Below the pieces are notes generated by a model that saw nothing but the letters and a program-made list of their open reading frames with translations, searched no databases and had not been told where the DNA came from. Shown here piece by piece: positions 1-6,896 of a DNA stretch of 15,603 nt. Within the stretch, counting starts at the first letter, position 1, and the number at the start of each line of letters is the position of its first letter. The position numbers were made by a program, and so were the translations under genes. The stretch is from NCBI GenBank assembly GCA_005888335.1, contig VAWY01000003.1, forward strand, positions 1 to 15,603. Reading direction: 5' to 3'. Source of the DNA: Actinomycetota bacterium. GTDB lineage: Bacteria > Actinomycetota > Thermoleophilia > Solirubrobacterales > Solirubrobacteraceae.

Positions 1-853
1 CGCCCGCGCGCCGCGCCACCCGCTCGAGCAGCTCGTAGGCCCCCACCTCGAGCGCCTCGAACGCGTACGCGAACCCGGCGAGCTTGGCGGGCGTGTCGGG
101 CTGGGCCTTGAAGAACGCCCCGAGATTGAAAGCTCCCACGCGCATCCCCGCCGCCTGGAAGCGCGACGGCCCCGCGTCGTGCGCACGCAACCGCTCGTCG
201 ACCAGGCGCTGGTGCTCGCGCGTCTGCTGCAGGTGCTCCTCGAAGACCGAGGCGAGCGCCGGCAGCTCGGCGAGCGCCGGGCCGGCCTCGAGCAGCTGGA
301 GCGACTGGGCCTCGAGCGCGTGCGCGTCCCGGAGGTACTTGACGAGCTCCTTCTCCATGTCCTGGGCGCCCTTCTCGGCCAGCGACGCGTCGACCGCCGC
401 GTCCCAGTGGGCGGCCAGGCGGTCGGCCATCGCGCGCTCCTGCTCGCCGATGCGCCGCGCGAGCTCGACGGTCGCGGTGTCGCCGGCGCGCTCGGCGGCG
501 CGCCGCAGCAGCTCGTAGGCGGCAAGCTCCATGTGCTCGTAGGAGTACGCGTGCATGATCAGCTTGCCCGGCGTGTCCGGGTTGACCCGGGCGAAGAGCA
601 CCATCCCCCACCCGCCGGCCCGCCCGGCGATGTCCTTGACCTTGGAGGGAGCGGCGCCGCGCTGCTCCAGGCGCTCGCGCACGAGGCGCTCCTGCTCCTC
701 GGTCTCGCGCAAGTGGTCGCGGTAGACCGCCGCCAGCTCAGGCGTGCCGGCCAGGCGGGGCGCCACCTTCAGCTGCGCGAGGGCCTGCTCCTCGATCGAG
801 TGGACATCCGTGAGGTACTTCGTGAGCTGCTCGTCAGTGGTGCGCTCGGACAT
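1..853 (-). CDS. Tandem-domain DUF892 (YciE/YciF-like) ferritin-fold protein, C-terminus cut off by window edge
   Basis: The frame opens with ATG at 853 and stays open to the window edge, giving 284 residues with no stop, so the C-terminus is missing. It holds two copies of the DUF892/YciE-YciF four-helix module, about residues 8-156 and 168-284. Paired landmarks are KYLTDVHSIEEQ (12-23) with KYLRDAHALEAQ (172-183), and AYSYEHMELAAYELL (102-116) with AYAFEALEVGAYELL (262-276). Helix glutamates and histidines that could bind iron occur in both copies (E21/E22, H48, E106, E137; E181, H207, E266). The family is linked to stress responses and ferritin-like di-iron sites; cytosolic ferroxidase or storage activity is inferred, not shown. 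It is the last visible gene of a three-gene minus-strand operon, starting 9 bp after the zinc-ribbon gene. No clear Shine-Dalgarno precedes it, so coupled translation is likely. Confidence 0.9.
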   Translation of the reverse strand, partial: MSERTTDEQLTKYLTDVHSIEEQALAQLKVAPRLAGTPELAAVYRDHLRETEEQERLVRERLEQRGAAPSKVKDIAGRAGGWGMVLFARVNPDTPGKLIMHAYSYEHMELAAYELLRRAAERAGDTATVELARRIGEQERAMADRLAAHWDAAVDASLAEKGAQDMEKELVKYLRDAHALEAQSLQLLEAGPALAELPALASVFEEHLQQTREHQRLVDERLRAHDAGPSRFQAAGMRVGAFNLGAFFKAQPDTPAKLAGFAYAFEALEVGAYELLERVARRAG

Positions 854-862
854 GGTGGACCG

Positions 863-1045
863 CTACCCACCGCCGCCGGGCGGGGAACCGCCGGCGAGCT
901 CAGGACCCGGCGGCTCGCGCGGCGGCGGCTCGTCCGCGCGCAGCGGCTGCCCGTACTCCGGGCACGCCTCGTTGCGACAGTGCCAGCCGTCGGCCAGCAG
1001 GGTGCCGGGCTGGCCGCAGTCGGGGCAGAGCGGCGCCGCGACCAT
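863..1045 (-). CDS. Small zinc-ribbon protein (60 aa)
   Basis: This short gene sits 2 bp after the stop of the acyl-CoA dehydrogenase gene and 9 bp before the DUF892 gene, all on the minus strand. Cys7 and Cys10 (CPDC) and Cys23 and Cys28 (CRNEAC) form a CxxC-x12-CxxxxC arrangement typical of a zinc ribbon; the N-terminal half is otherwise compact with one Trp. Residues 36-60 are rich in Pro and Gly and probably disordered. I do not recognise a named family. Such small ribbons bind one zinc and often mediate protein or nucleic-acid contacts, but the role here is unknown. The tight packing between two real genes, the cysteine pattern and the ATG just after the upstream stop argue for a true gene rather than chance. 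There is no signal peptide, so it should be cytosolic. Confidence 0.75.
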   Translation of the reverse strand: MVAAPLCPDCGQPGTLLADGWHCRNEACPEYGQPLRADEPPPREPPGPELAGGSPPGGGG

Positions 1046-1047
1046 CG

Positions 1048-2202
1048 CTACAGCCCGTAGGTCTTGCCGATGATGTCCCGCTGGATCTCGCTCGTGCCGC
1101 CGAAGATCGTCGTCACCAGCGCGTTGCGCACGTGGCGCTCCATGTCGTACTCCGTCGCGTAGCCGTAGCCGCCCATCATCTGCATGCCCTCGAGCGCGGC
1201 GCGCCGGGCGGTCTCGGTCACCTTGAGCTTGGCCATCGACGCCTCGCGGGCGAACGAGGCCGCCGGGTCGGCGTCGACGCGCGCCGCGACGTCATAGACC
1301 AGCAGCCGGCAGCACTCGACCTCGGTGGCGAGGTCGGCGACGCGGTGGCGCAGCGCCTGGAAGGTGCCGACCGGGCGGCCGAACTGCTCGCGCTCGCGCA
1401 CGAAGCGCAGCGCGTCGTCGAACGCGCGCCGCGCGAGGCCGAGCGCCTGCGCGGCGATGATCAGCCGCTCGACGTTGAGCCCGGACATGAGCTGCCTCCA
1501 GCCCTGCCCCTCGCGCCCGAGCAGCGCGCCCGCGTCGAGCACGCAGTCGGTGAAGTAGACGTCGTTGACCTCGCGCCCGCCCATCGTCTCGATCGGGCGG
1601 ATCTCCATCCCCTCGGCCCCGGCCGGCACGCTGAGCATCGTCAGCCCCTCGTGCTTGGTCCCCTCGCGGCTCGTCCGGCAGACGAGCAGGATGTGCTCCG
1701 CGTCGCGCGCGTTGGAGATCCACGTCTTCTGGCCGTTGACGACGTAGCTGCCGTCGCGGCGCTCGGCGCGACACGACAGGCCGCCCACGTCCGAGCCGGC
1801 GCCGGGCTCCGACATGGCGATCGCCTCGACCGCGCCGCGGACGATCCCGCTCAGCATCTCGCGCCGCTGGTCGTCGGTGCCGAAGCGCTCGTAGGCCCCG
1901 GCGACGATGAACGTCGTCCCGATCCCGCCCACCGGCGCGAGGCCGTACGCGAGCTCGTCGAGCAGCAGGCACATGTCGACCGCGCCGCCGCCGCTGCCGC
2001 CGTACTCCTCGGGAACCGCGACCCCCAGCCAGCCGAGCTCGGCCATCCGCTCGTAGAGCGCCTGGTTGTGGGCGTGCTCGCCGTGTCCGGTCAGGCGGTC
2101 GCGCTGCTCGCGCGTCCCGCACTCGCGGGCGCAGAAGTCGCGGATCGACTCGACGAACGCCCGCCGCTCGTCGGTCAGCTCCAGGGTCGCCATGCAGCGC
2201 AC
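1048..2202 (-). CDS. Acyl-CoA dehydrogenase, FadE family (IVD/LCAD-type catalytic Glu)
   Basis: FAD-dependent alpha,beta-dehydrogenation of an acyl-CoA, cytosolic. A GTG at 2202 gives 384 residues, but the ATG at 2193 (381 aa, MATLELTDER) is the better start: a TAGCGT -10-like box lies 7 bp before it, as for a leaderless mRNA. Numbering from that ATG, the N-terminal helical domain holds PEEYGG (61-66), the FAD/substrate loop is AMSEPGAGSDVGG (126-138), and VNGQKTWISNA lies at 152-162. The C-terminal helical domain ends with GGYGYATEYDMER (341-353) and FGGTSEIQRDII (364-375). Where MCAD has catalytic Glu376, this protein has Gly365. Instead Glu242 in LNVERLIIA fits the helix-G glutamate of isovaleryl-CoA and long-chain acyl-CoA dehydrogenases, which suggests a branched or long substrate. 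It leads the operon with the zinc-ribbon and DUF892 genes. The exact substrate cannot be read from sequence. Confidence 0.95.
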   Translation of the reverse strand: MRCMATLELTDERRAFVESIRDFCARECGTREQRDRLTGHGEHAHNQALYERMAELGWLGVAVPEEYGGSGGGAVDMCLLLDELAYGLAPVGGIGTTFIVAGAYERFGTDDQRREMLSGIVRGAVEAIAMSEPGAGSDVGGLSCRAERRDGSYVVNGQKTWISNARDAEHILLVCRTSREGTKHEGLTMLSVPAGAEGMEIRPIETMGGREVNDVYFTDCVLDAGALLGREGQGWRQLMSGLNVERLIIAAQALGLARRAFDDALRFVREREQFGRPVGTFQALRHRVADLATEVECCRLLVYDVAARVDADPAASFAREASMAKLKVTETARRAALEGMQMMGGYGYATEYDMERHVRNALVTTIFGGTSEIQRDIIGKTYGL

Positions 2203-2234
2203 GCTAGACCACCCGGGGCAGGTACGGTCCGGCC
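2194..2234. promoter_or_regulatory. Divergent promoter region with leaderless-type -10 boxes
   Basis: Only 41 bp separate the divergent ATGs at 2193 (minus) and 2235 (plus). On the minus strand TAGCGT (2206-2201) ends 7 bp before the ATG. On the plus strand TACGGT (2223-2228) ends 6 bp before the ATG. Both fit TAnnnT at the distance expected when transcription begins at the start codon, and neither gene has a convincing Shine-Dalgarno at normal spacing. I see no good -35 box. The call is by pattern only. Confidence 0.5.
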
Positions 2235-3491
2235 ATGGCGATCGACGTCGAGAACTTCGATCTGGGCTCGCTCGAGTTCTGGAACCATCCGGCCGAGGAG
2301 CGCGACCGCGCCTTCGCCGTCCTGCGCCGCGAGGCGCCCATCTCGCACCACCAGCCGCCCGACAACCTCCTCGAGGTCGAGGAGCGCGACGAGCGCGGCT
2401 ACTGGGCCGTCGTGCGCTACGACGACATCCGCCACGTCTCGCGCAACCCCGAGCTGTTCTGCTCCGGCAAGGGGACGCAGTTCGGCGACGCGCCGCCGGA
2501 GATGCTCGAGGCGTCGCAGTCGTTCCTGGCGATGGACGCGCCCCGCCACACGAAGCTGCGCGGCCTGGTCTCCGCGGCCTTCACGCCGCGGCAGGTCAAG
2601 CGCATCGAGGACGGCATCCGGGCCAACGCGCGGCGCATCGTCGAGGAGGCCGCGCCGACCGGCGGCGGCGACTTCGTCGAGCTGATCGCCAAGCGCCTGC
2701 CGCTGCAGACGATCTCGGACATGATCGGCGTGCCCGACGCCGATCGCGAGCGCGTCGTGCACGCGGCCGACACGCTCGTCACCGTCTCGGACCCCGAGAT
2801 CGCCGGCGACCAGTCGCCGCTCGAGAAGCTCGGCGCCGCGCTGTGGACGCTGACCGAGTTCGCCACCGAGCTCGCGGCCTTCCGCGAGCGGCATCCCGGC
2901 GACGACCTCATGACCGGGCTGGTGCAAGCCGAGATCGACGGCGACCGCCTCACGCACGCCGAGATCGGCGCCTTCTTCGTCCTGCTCTCGGTGGCGGGCA
3001 ACGACACGACCCGCCACACCACGTCGCACGCCATGCGCCAGCTCACGCTGCACCCCGGCCAGCGCGCGCTGCTCGCCGGGGACCTCGAGGCGCGCATGCC
3101 GACCGCCGTCGAGGAGTTCGTGCGCTGGGCGACCCCCGTGCTGACCTTCCGCCGGACCGCCACCCGCGACGTCGAGCTGCGCGGGCAGCCTATCGGCGAG
3201 GGCGAGAAGGTCGTGCTCTTCTACCACTCGGGCAACCGCGACGAGGACGCCTTCGAGGACCCGTGGCGCTTCCACGTCCTGCGCGACCCCAACCACCACG
3301 TCGGCTTCGGCGGCGGCGGGCCGCACTACTGCCTGGGCGCCTCGCTCGCGCGCACGCAGCTGCGCTCGATCTTCACCGAGCTGGTCACGCGCCTGCCCGA
3401 CATCGAGGCCGGCGAGCCCGACATGTTCAAGAGCGCGTCGTTCATCCACGGCGTGAAGCGCATGCCATGCTCCTTCACGCCACGAGCCTGA
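2235..3491 (+). CDS. Cytochrome P450, CYP124-like (methyl-branched lipid/sterol omega-hydroxylase type)
   Basis: A soluble bacterial P450 of 418 residues, the usual family length. Hallmarks are the I-helix AGNDTT (254-259) with Asp257-Thr258 for oxygen activation, the K-helix ExxR at Glu294-Arg297 (EEFVRW), and the heme loop FGGGGPHYCLG with proximal ligand Cys366. From memory of Mycobacterium tuberculosis CYP124, the N-terminus (DLGSLEFW, LRREAPIS), the sequence VEEFVRWA and the C-terminal FIHGVK all match that enzyme closely. CYP124 omega-hydroxylates methyl-branched fatty acids, isoprenoids and cholesterol side chains; the same chemistry here is inferred. It needs a ferredoxin and reductase, and neither is in this window. 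The ATG at 2235 is preceded by a TACGGT box, suggesting a leaderless mRNA. The gene is followed 19 bp later by a FadE gene that could act on the oxidised chain. Confidence 0.95.
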   Translation: MAIDVENFDLGSLEFWNHPAEERDRAFAVLRREAPISHHQPPDNLLEVEERDERGYWAVVRYDDIRHVSRNPELFCSGKGTQFGDAPPEMLEASQSFLAMDAPRHTKLRGLVSAAFTPRQVKRIEDGIRANARRIVEEAAPTGGGDFVELIAKRLPLQTISDMIGVPDADRERVVHAADTLVTVSDPEIAGDQSPLEKLGAALWTLTEFATELAAFRERHPGDDLMTGLVQAEIDGDRLTHAEIGAFFVLLSVAGNDTTRHTTSHAMRQLTLHPGQRALLAGDLEARMPTAVEEFVRWATPVLTFRRTATRDVELRGQPIGEGEKVVLFYHSGNRDEDAFEDPWRFHVLRDPNHHVGFGGGGPHYCLGASLARTQLRSIFTELVTRLPDIEAGEPDMFKSASFIHGVKRMPCSFTPRA

Positions 3492-3510
3492 CCAGAGGAG
3501 CGACATCGAC

Positions 3511-5382
3511 ATGGCCACCAACGTCACCGAGCAGCAGGCACGGCAGGTCGCCGAGGCGGCGCGCGAGCGCGAATGGAAGCTGCCGAGCTTCGGCAAGGAG
3601 CTCTTCCTCGGCAACTTCCGCCTCGACCTGATCCATCCACAGCCCGAGCTCGACCCGGCGGCCGTCGAGAAGGGCGAGCGCTTCCTCGCCGCGCTGCGCG
3701 ACTTCCTGGTCAGCGAGGTCGACCCGCTGCGCATCGAGCGCGAGGCACGGATCCCCGACGAGGTCGTCGACGGCCTCAAGGAGCTCGGCGCGCTCGGGAT
3801 GAAGGTGCCTTCGGAGTACGGCGGCCTGGGGCTGTCGCAGGTCTACTACAACCGCGCGCTCGTCCTCGCGGGCACGTGGCACTCCGCGATCTCCACGCTG
3901 CTGTCGGCCCACCAGTCCATCGGCGTCTCGCAGCCGCTGCTCGCCTTCGGCACCGAGGAGCAGAAGCGCCGGTGGCTGCCGCTCGTCGCGCGCGACCACA
4001 TCTCCGCCTTCCTGCTCACCGAGCCCGACGTCGGCTCGGACCCCGCCCGCCTGGCCGCGACGGCGGTGCCCACCGACGACGGCTACGTCCTCAACGGCCG
4101 CAAGCTCTGGGCGACCAACGGCGCCATCGCCGACGTCGTCGTCGTCATGGCCCAGGTCCCCAAGAGCGAAGGCCACCGCGGCGGGATCAGCGCGTTCGTC
4201 CTGCCCTACGACACCGAGGGCGTCACCGTCGAGAACCGCAACGCGTTCATGGGCCTGCGCGGGATCGAGAACTCGGCCACGCTGCTGCGCGACGTGTTCG
4301 TGCCCGCCGAGAACCTGATCGGGCGCGAGGGCGACGGCCTGAAGATCGCCCTGACCACGCTGAACACCGGCCGCCTGGCGCTGCCCGCCATCTGCGTCGG
4401 CGTGGCGAAGTGGGCGACGAAGATCTGCCGCGAGTGGGGCAACGAGCGCGTCCAGTGGGGCCAGCCCGTCGGGCGTCACGACGCGGTCGCCCAGAAGATC
4501 GGCTTCATCGCGGCGACGGCGTTCGGCCTGGAGGCCATGCTCGACGTCTCCAGCCGGCTGGCCGACGCCAAGCGCAGCGACATCCGCATCGAGGCGGCCA
4601 TCGCCAAGCTCTACGCCTCCGAGATGGGCTGGAAGGTCGTCGACGAGCTCATGCAGGTGCGCGGCGGCCGCGGCTACGAGACCGCCGAGTCGCTCAAGGC
4701 GCGCGGCGAGAAGCCCGTCCCCGTCGAGCAGGCGATGCGCGACATGCGCATCAACCGCATCTTCGAGGGCTCGACGGAGATCATGCACCTGCTCATCGCG
4801 CGCGAGGCGGTCGACCAGCACCTCGAGGTCGCGGGCGACATCCTCGAGGGCGACGTCGAGCTGGCGCAGAAGGCGCGCGCGGCGCTGAAGGCCGGCCGCT
4901 TCTACGCGAAGTGGCTGCCGCAGCTCGCCGTCGGCGAGGGCCAGCGGCCCGGCTCGTTCGACGACTTCGGCGAGCTCGCGACGCACCTGCGCTTCGTCGA
5001 GCGCAACTCGCGCAAGCTGGCGCGCTCGACGTTCTACGCGATGGGCCGCTGGCAGGCCAAGCTCGAGAAGCGCCAGGCCTTCCTGGGGCGCATCGTCGAC
5101 ATCGGCGCCGAGCTCTACGCGATCGCCGCGGCGTGCGTCTACGCGCGCACGCTCGGAACGCCCGAGGCCCGCGAGCTGGCCGACGTCTTCGCGCGCCAGG
5201 CACGTGCGCGCGTCAAGACGCTCTTTTACAATCTGTTTGCCAACGAAGACGACGCCAACCACGGCCTCGCGCGCCGCGTGCTCGACGGAGCGCACACCTG
5301 GCTGGAGGAGGGCATCGCCGACCCGTCGGGCGAGGGGCCCATGATGGCGTCGGCCGAGCCCGCGGAGGCGGCGCGCTCATAG
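3511..5382 (+). CDS. Long acyl-CoA dehydrogenase (FadE, about 620 aa, MCAD/VLCAD-type catalytic Glu)
   Basis: FAD-dependent acyl-CoA dehydrogenase of 623 residues, much longer than the usual 380-400 because of a C-terminal helical extension (about 440-623) like that of VLCAD/ACAD9 and some mycobacterial FadE proteins. The core has PSEYGGLGLS (100-109), LLTEPDVGSDPA (168-179), NGRKLWATNG (195-204) and the final helix RINRIFEGSTEIMHLLIARE (413-432). Glu419 in FEG is in the position of MCAD Glu376, the catalytic base, while the helix-G position is non-acidic (NTGRLALPA). AGAGGAG at 3494-3500 lies 10 bp before the ATG, and the CYP124-like gene ends 19 bp upstream, so the two are probably co-transcribed. 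The extension suggests long-chain substrates and possible membrane association, but the chain type is not readable. The gene ends facing the crotonase gene, 30 bp away. Confidence 0.95.
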   Translation: MATNVTEQQARQVAEAAREREWKLPSFGKELFLGNFRLDLIHPQPELDPAAVEKGERFLAALRDFLVSEVDPLRIEREARIPDEVVDGLKELGALGMKVPSEYGGLGLSQVYYNRALVLAGTWHSAISTLLSAHQSIGVSQPLLAFGTEEQKRRWLPLVARDHISAFLLTEPDVGSDPARLAATAVPTDDGYVLNGRKLWATNGAIADVVVVMAQVPKSEGHRGGISAFVLPYDTEGVTVENRNAFMGLRGIENSATLLRDVFVPAENLIGREGDGLKIALTTLNTGRLALPAICVGVAKWATKICREWGNERVQWGQPVGRHDAVAQKIGFIAATAFGLEAMLDVSSRLADAKRSDIRIEAAIAKLYASEMGWKVVDELMQVRGGRGYETAESLKARGEKPVPVEQAMRDMRINRIFEGSTEIMHLLIAREAVDQHLEVAGDILEGDVELAQKARAALKAGRFYAKWLPQLAVGEGQRPGSFDDFGELATHLRFVERNSRKLARSTFYAMGRWQAKLEKRQAFLGRIVDIGAELYAIAAACVYARTLGTPEARELADVFARQARARVKTLFYNLFANEDDANHGLARRVLDGAHTWLEEGIADPSGEGPMMASAEPAEAARS

Positions 5383-5396
5383 ATGGACGTCCCGGA

Positions 5397-5425
5397 CGCC
5401 CGCTGACTCCGGCTACACGCGGGCG
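5397..5425. terminator. Possible bidirectional terminator hairpin between convergent genes
   Basis: CGCCCGC (5397-5403) and GCGGGCG (5419-5425) form a perfect 7-bp stem with a 15-nt loop, lying between the convergent acyl-CoA dehydrogenase and crotonase genes and overlapping the crotonase stop. No T-tract follows on either strand, so the call is weak; in such GC-rich DNA a 7-bp stem can arise by chance. Confidence 0.3.
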
Positions 5426-6204
5426 GCGCCGGCCGGCGGCGCGAAGCGCGGCGCGCGGCGCTCGAGGAAGCTCTGGACGCCCTCGCGGAAGTCGGGCGAC
5501 TGCAGCGACTCGAACATGAGGCGGTCGGCTTCGGCCACCGCCTCGTCGGCCCCGCGCTCGAGGTCGGCGTAGACCTGGCGCTTCATCGCGGCCATGCTCG
5601 CCGGCGAGCAGTTGTCCGCGAGGTCGCGCGCGTACGCGAGCGCCTCGTCGAGGAGCCGGCCGCCCGGGAGCGCGCGGTTGACCAGGCCCAGCGCGGCGGC
5701 TTCCTCGGCGAGCACCACGCGGCCGGAGAGCAGCAGGTCCAGCGCGCGCGCCGGGCCGACGAGCCGTGGCAGGATCCAGGAGATCCCGTGCTCCGCGACG
5801 AGGCCGCGGCGCGCGAAGGCGGTCGTGAGCTTGGCGCCCTCGGCCGCGAAGCGCACGTCGCACATCAGCGCATGCACGAGGCCGATGCCCGCGCACGGGC
5901 CGTTGATCGCCGCGATGATCGGCTTGAGGATCGTCCGCGGCAGCGCCTGCGGCCGGCGTTCGCGCTCGCGCGCGCCGCCGGCCGTGCCGATCGCCTGCAG
6001 GTCGTCCATGTCGGCGCCCGCGCAGAAGCCGCGGCCCGCGCCCGTCACGACGATCACGCGCACGTCCTCGCGCGCGCCGCAGTCCTCGAGGAGGTCGAAG
6101 TAGGTCTCCTCCATCTCCCCCGTCCAGGCGTTCAGCCGCTCGGGGCGGTTGAGCGTGAGCAGCGCCACGCCGTCATCGATGGTTCTCAGCACGACCTCGC
6201 TCAT
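5413..6204 (-). CDS. Crotonase-superfamily (enoyl-CoA hydratase/isomerase-like) protein lacking the hydratase glutamates
   Basis: A 263-residue crotonase-fold protein of normal length. ATG at 6204 overlaps the stop of the upstream VOC gene (ATGA), so translation is coupled. The CoA-binding and oxyanion-hole motifs are present: GFCAGADM (59-66) and GPCAGIGLVHALMCD (102-116), with PERLNA (21-26) near the start. Aligned by eye to rat enoyl-CoA hydratase, the catalytic Glu144 and Glu164 correspond to Val110 and Phe130, so ordinary hydration is unlikely. Glu138 in GLVAEHGISWILPRLVG falls where rat dienoyl-CoA isomerase has Asp204, which points to isomerase or other enolate chemistry. A similar AEHG pattern occurs in actinobacterial proteins annotated as enoyl-CoA hydratases. 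The protein should be cytosolic and probably acts on an acyl-CoA made by the nearby FadE enzymes. Family is certain; reaction is not. Confidence 0.92.
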   Translation of the reverse strand: MSEVVLRTIDDGVALLTLNRPERLNAWTGEMEETYFDLLEDCGAREDVRVIVVTGAGRGFCAGADMDDLQAIGTAGGARERERRPQALPRTILKPIIAAINGPCAGIGLVHALMCDVRFAAEGAKLTTAFARRGLVAEHGISWILPRLVGPARALDLLLSGRVVLAEEAAALGLVNRALPGGRLLDEALAYARDLADNCSPASMAAMKRQVYADLERGADEAVAEADRLMFESLQSPDFREGVQSFLERRAPRFAPPAGAARV

Positions 6205-6869
6205 GGCTCCTCCTCGAAGCGGAAGCGCACGCCGCCGATCTCCACGGGCTCGTCGCGGCCGGGGGCGGCGATGACGATCTCGGTCAGACCGGGCTCGGCG
6301 TCGTCGGCGGCGAACGTGACGCCCGCCTGCTCGGCCGGAACGCCGAGCACCTCGCTCCAGCGCGCGGCCACCGCCTCGGGTTCGCGCACGGCGATCGTCG
6401 CCCCGAGGATGCGGGCCGGCGCGGCGCGCGACTCCCACGCCGGACCGCCCCAGCGCCACGAGCGCGGCGGATCGGGGCGGTCGAGCGAGACGATCGCGCC
6501 GCGCATGTCGGCCGGGTGCAGGTGGGTGCCCGAGATGTCCTCGAGATCGATCTGCCAGACGACGCGGATGCCCAGCCGCCGCACGCGCTCGCGGGCGGCG
6601 TCGAGGTCGTCGACCTGGAAGATGACCATGTAGCCGCCGTCGCCGCCGTGGCGCTCGAGGTGCCGGCCGGCCGCCGTGCCCTCCTTCACCGGCGAGACCA
6701 CCTCGAGGAAGGTGTCGCCGAGCGCGAAGACGGCGTTGCGCAGCCCGAACTCGGCGACGCCGGGGTCGGCGAACGGATCGCGCAGCCCGAGCTCGTCGCG
6801 CAAGCGGTCGCTCACCGCGTCGAGGTCGGCGGCGACGAGCACCGCCTGGCGCAGCCGCACATCGGGCAT
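6201..6869 (-). CDS. VOC (glyoxalase-fold) family protein, two-module
   Basis: A 222-residue protein with the beta-alpha-beta-beta-beta pattern of the vicinal-oxygen-chelate fold. The first module (about 4-130) runs from LRQAVLVAADLDAV through FALGDTFLEVVSP (48-60, Glu56 a likely metal ligand) and YMVIFQVDDLDAA (80-92) to THLHPADMRGAIVSLD (115-130, His116/His118). A second, shorter module starts near 153 (ILGATIAVREPEAVAARW). The layout resembles 'glyoxalase-like' proteins found beside acyl-CoA genes, with methylmalonyl-CoA epimerase and dioxygenases as distant relatives; the substrate is unknown. It is the first gene of a two-gene unit whose stop overlaps the crotonase start, implying a shared pathway. 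No Shine-Dalgarno is evident, and TAGCGT (6883-6878) lies 8 bp before the ATG, suggesting a leaderless message. Confidence 0.85.
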   Translation of the reverse strand: MPDVRLRQAVLVAADLDAVSDRLRDELGLRDPFADPGVAEFGLRNAVFALGDTFLEVVSPVKEGTAAGRHLERHGGDGGYMVIFQVDDLDAARERVRRLGIRVVWQIDLEDISGTHLHPADMRGAIVSLDRPDPPRSWRWGGPAWESRAAPARILGATIAVREPEAVAARWSEVLGVPAEQAGVTFAADDAEPGLTEIVIAAPGRDEPVEIGGVRFRFEEEP

Positions 6870-6896
6870 GGGCGGGCACGCTATACACGAGAGGCC
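6870..6896. promoter_or_regulatory. Compact divergent promoter for the VOC-crotonase and azlCD units
   Basis: Just 27 bp separate ATG 6869 (minus) and GTG 6897 (plus). The only AT-rich patch, CTATACA at 6881-6887, reads as TATACA on the plus strand and as TGTATAG running into TAGCGT on the minus strand. One core may therefore serve both directions. The minus-strand string TAGCGTGC recurs exactly before the ATG at 2193. AGAGG at 6890-6894 is too close to the GTG to be a normal Shine-Dalgarno. No clear -35 boxes are seen. Confidence 0.45.

Noticed and set aside
3475..5295. Long open frame antisense to the 623-residue acyl-CoA dehydrogenase; similar ones at 1132-2685, 2175-3779, 9819-12014 and 12011-13861
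   Set aside because: Composition is Arg/Ala/Asp/Leu-rich with no family motifs, and each lies opposite a well-supported enzyme. Such shadows are expected from the high G/C at third codon positions.
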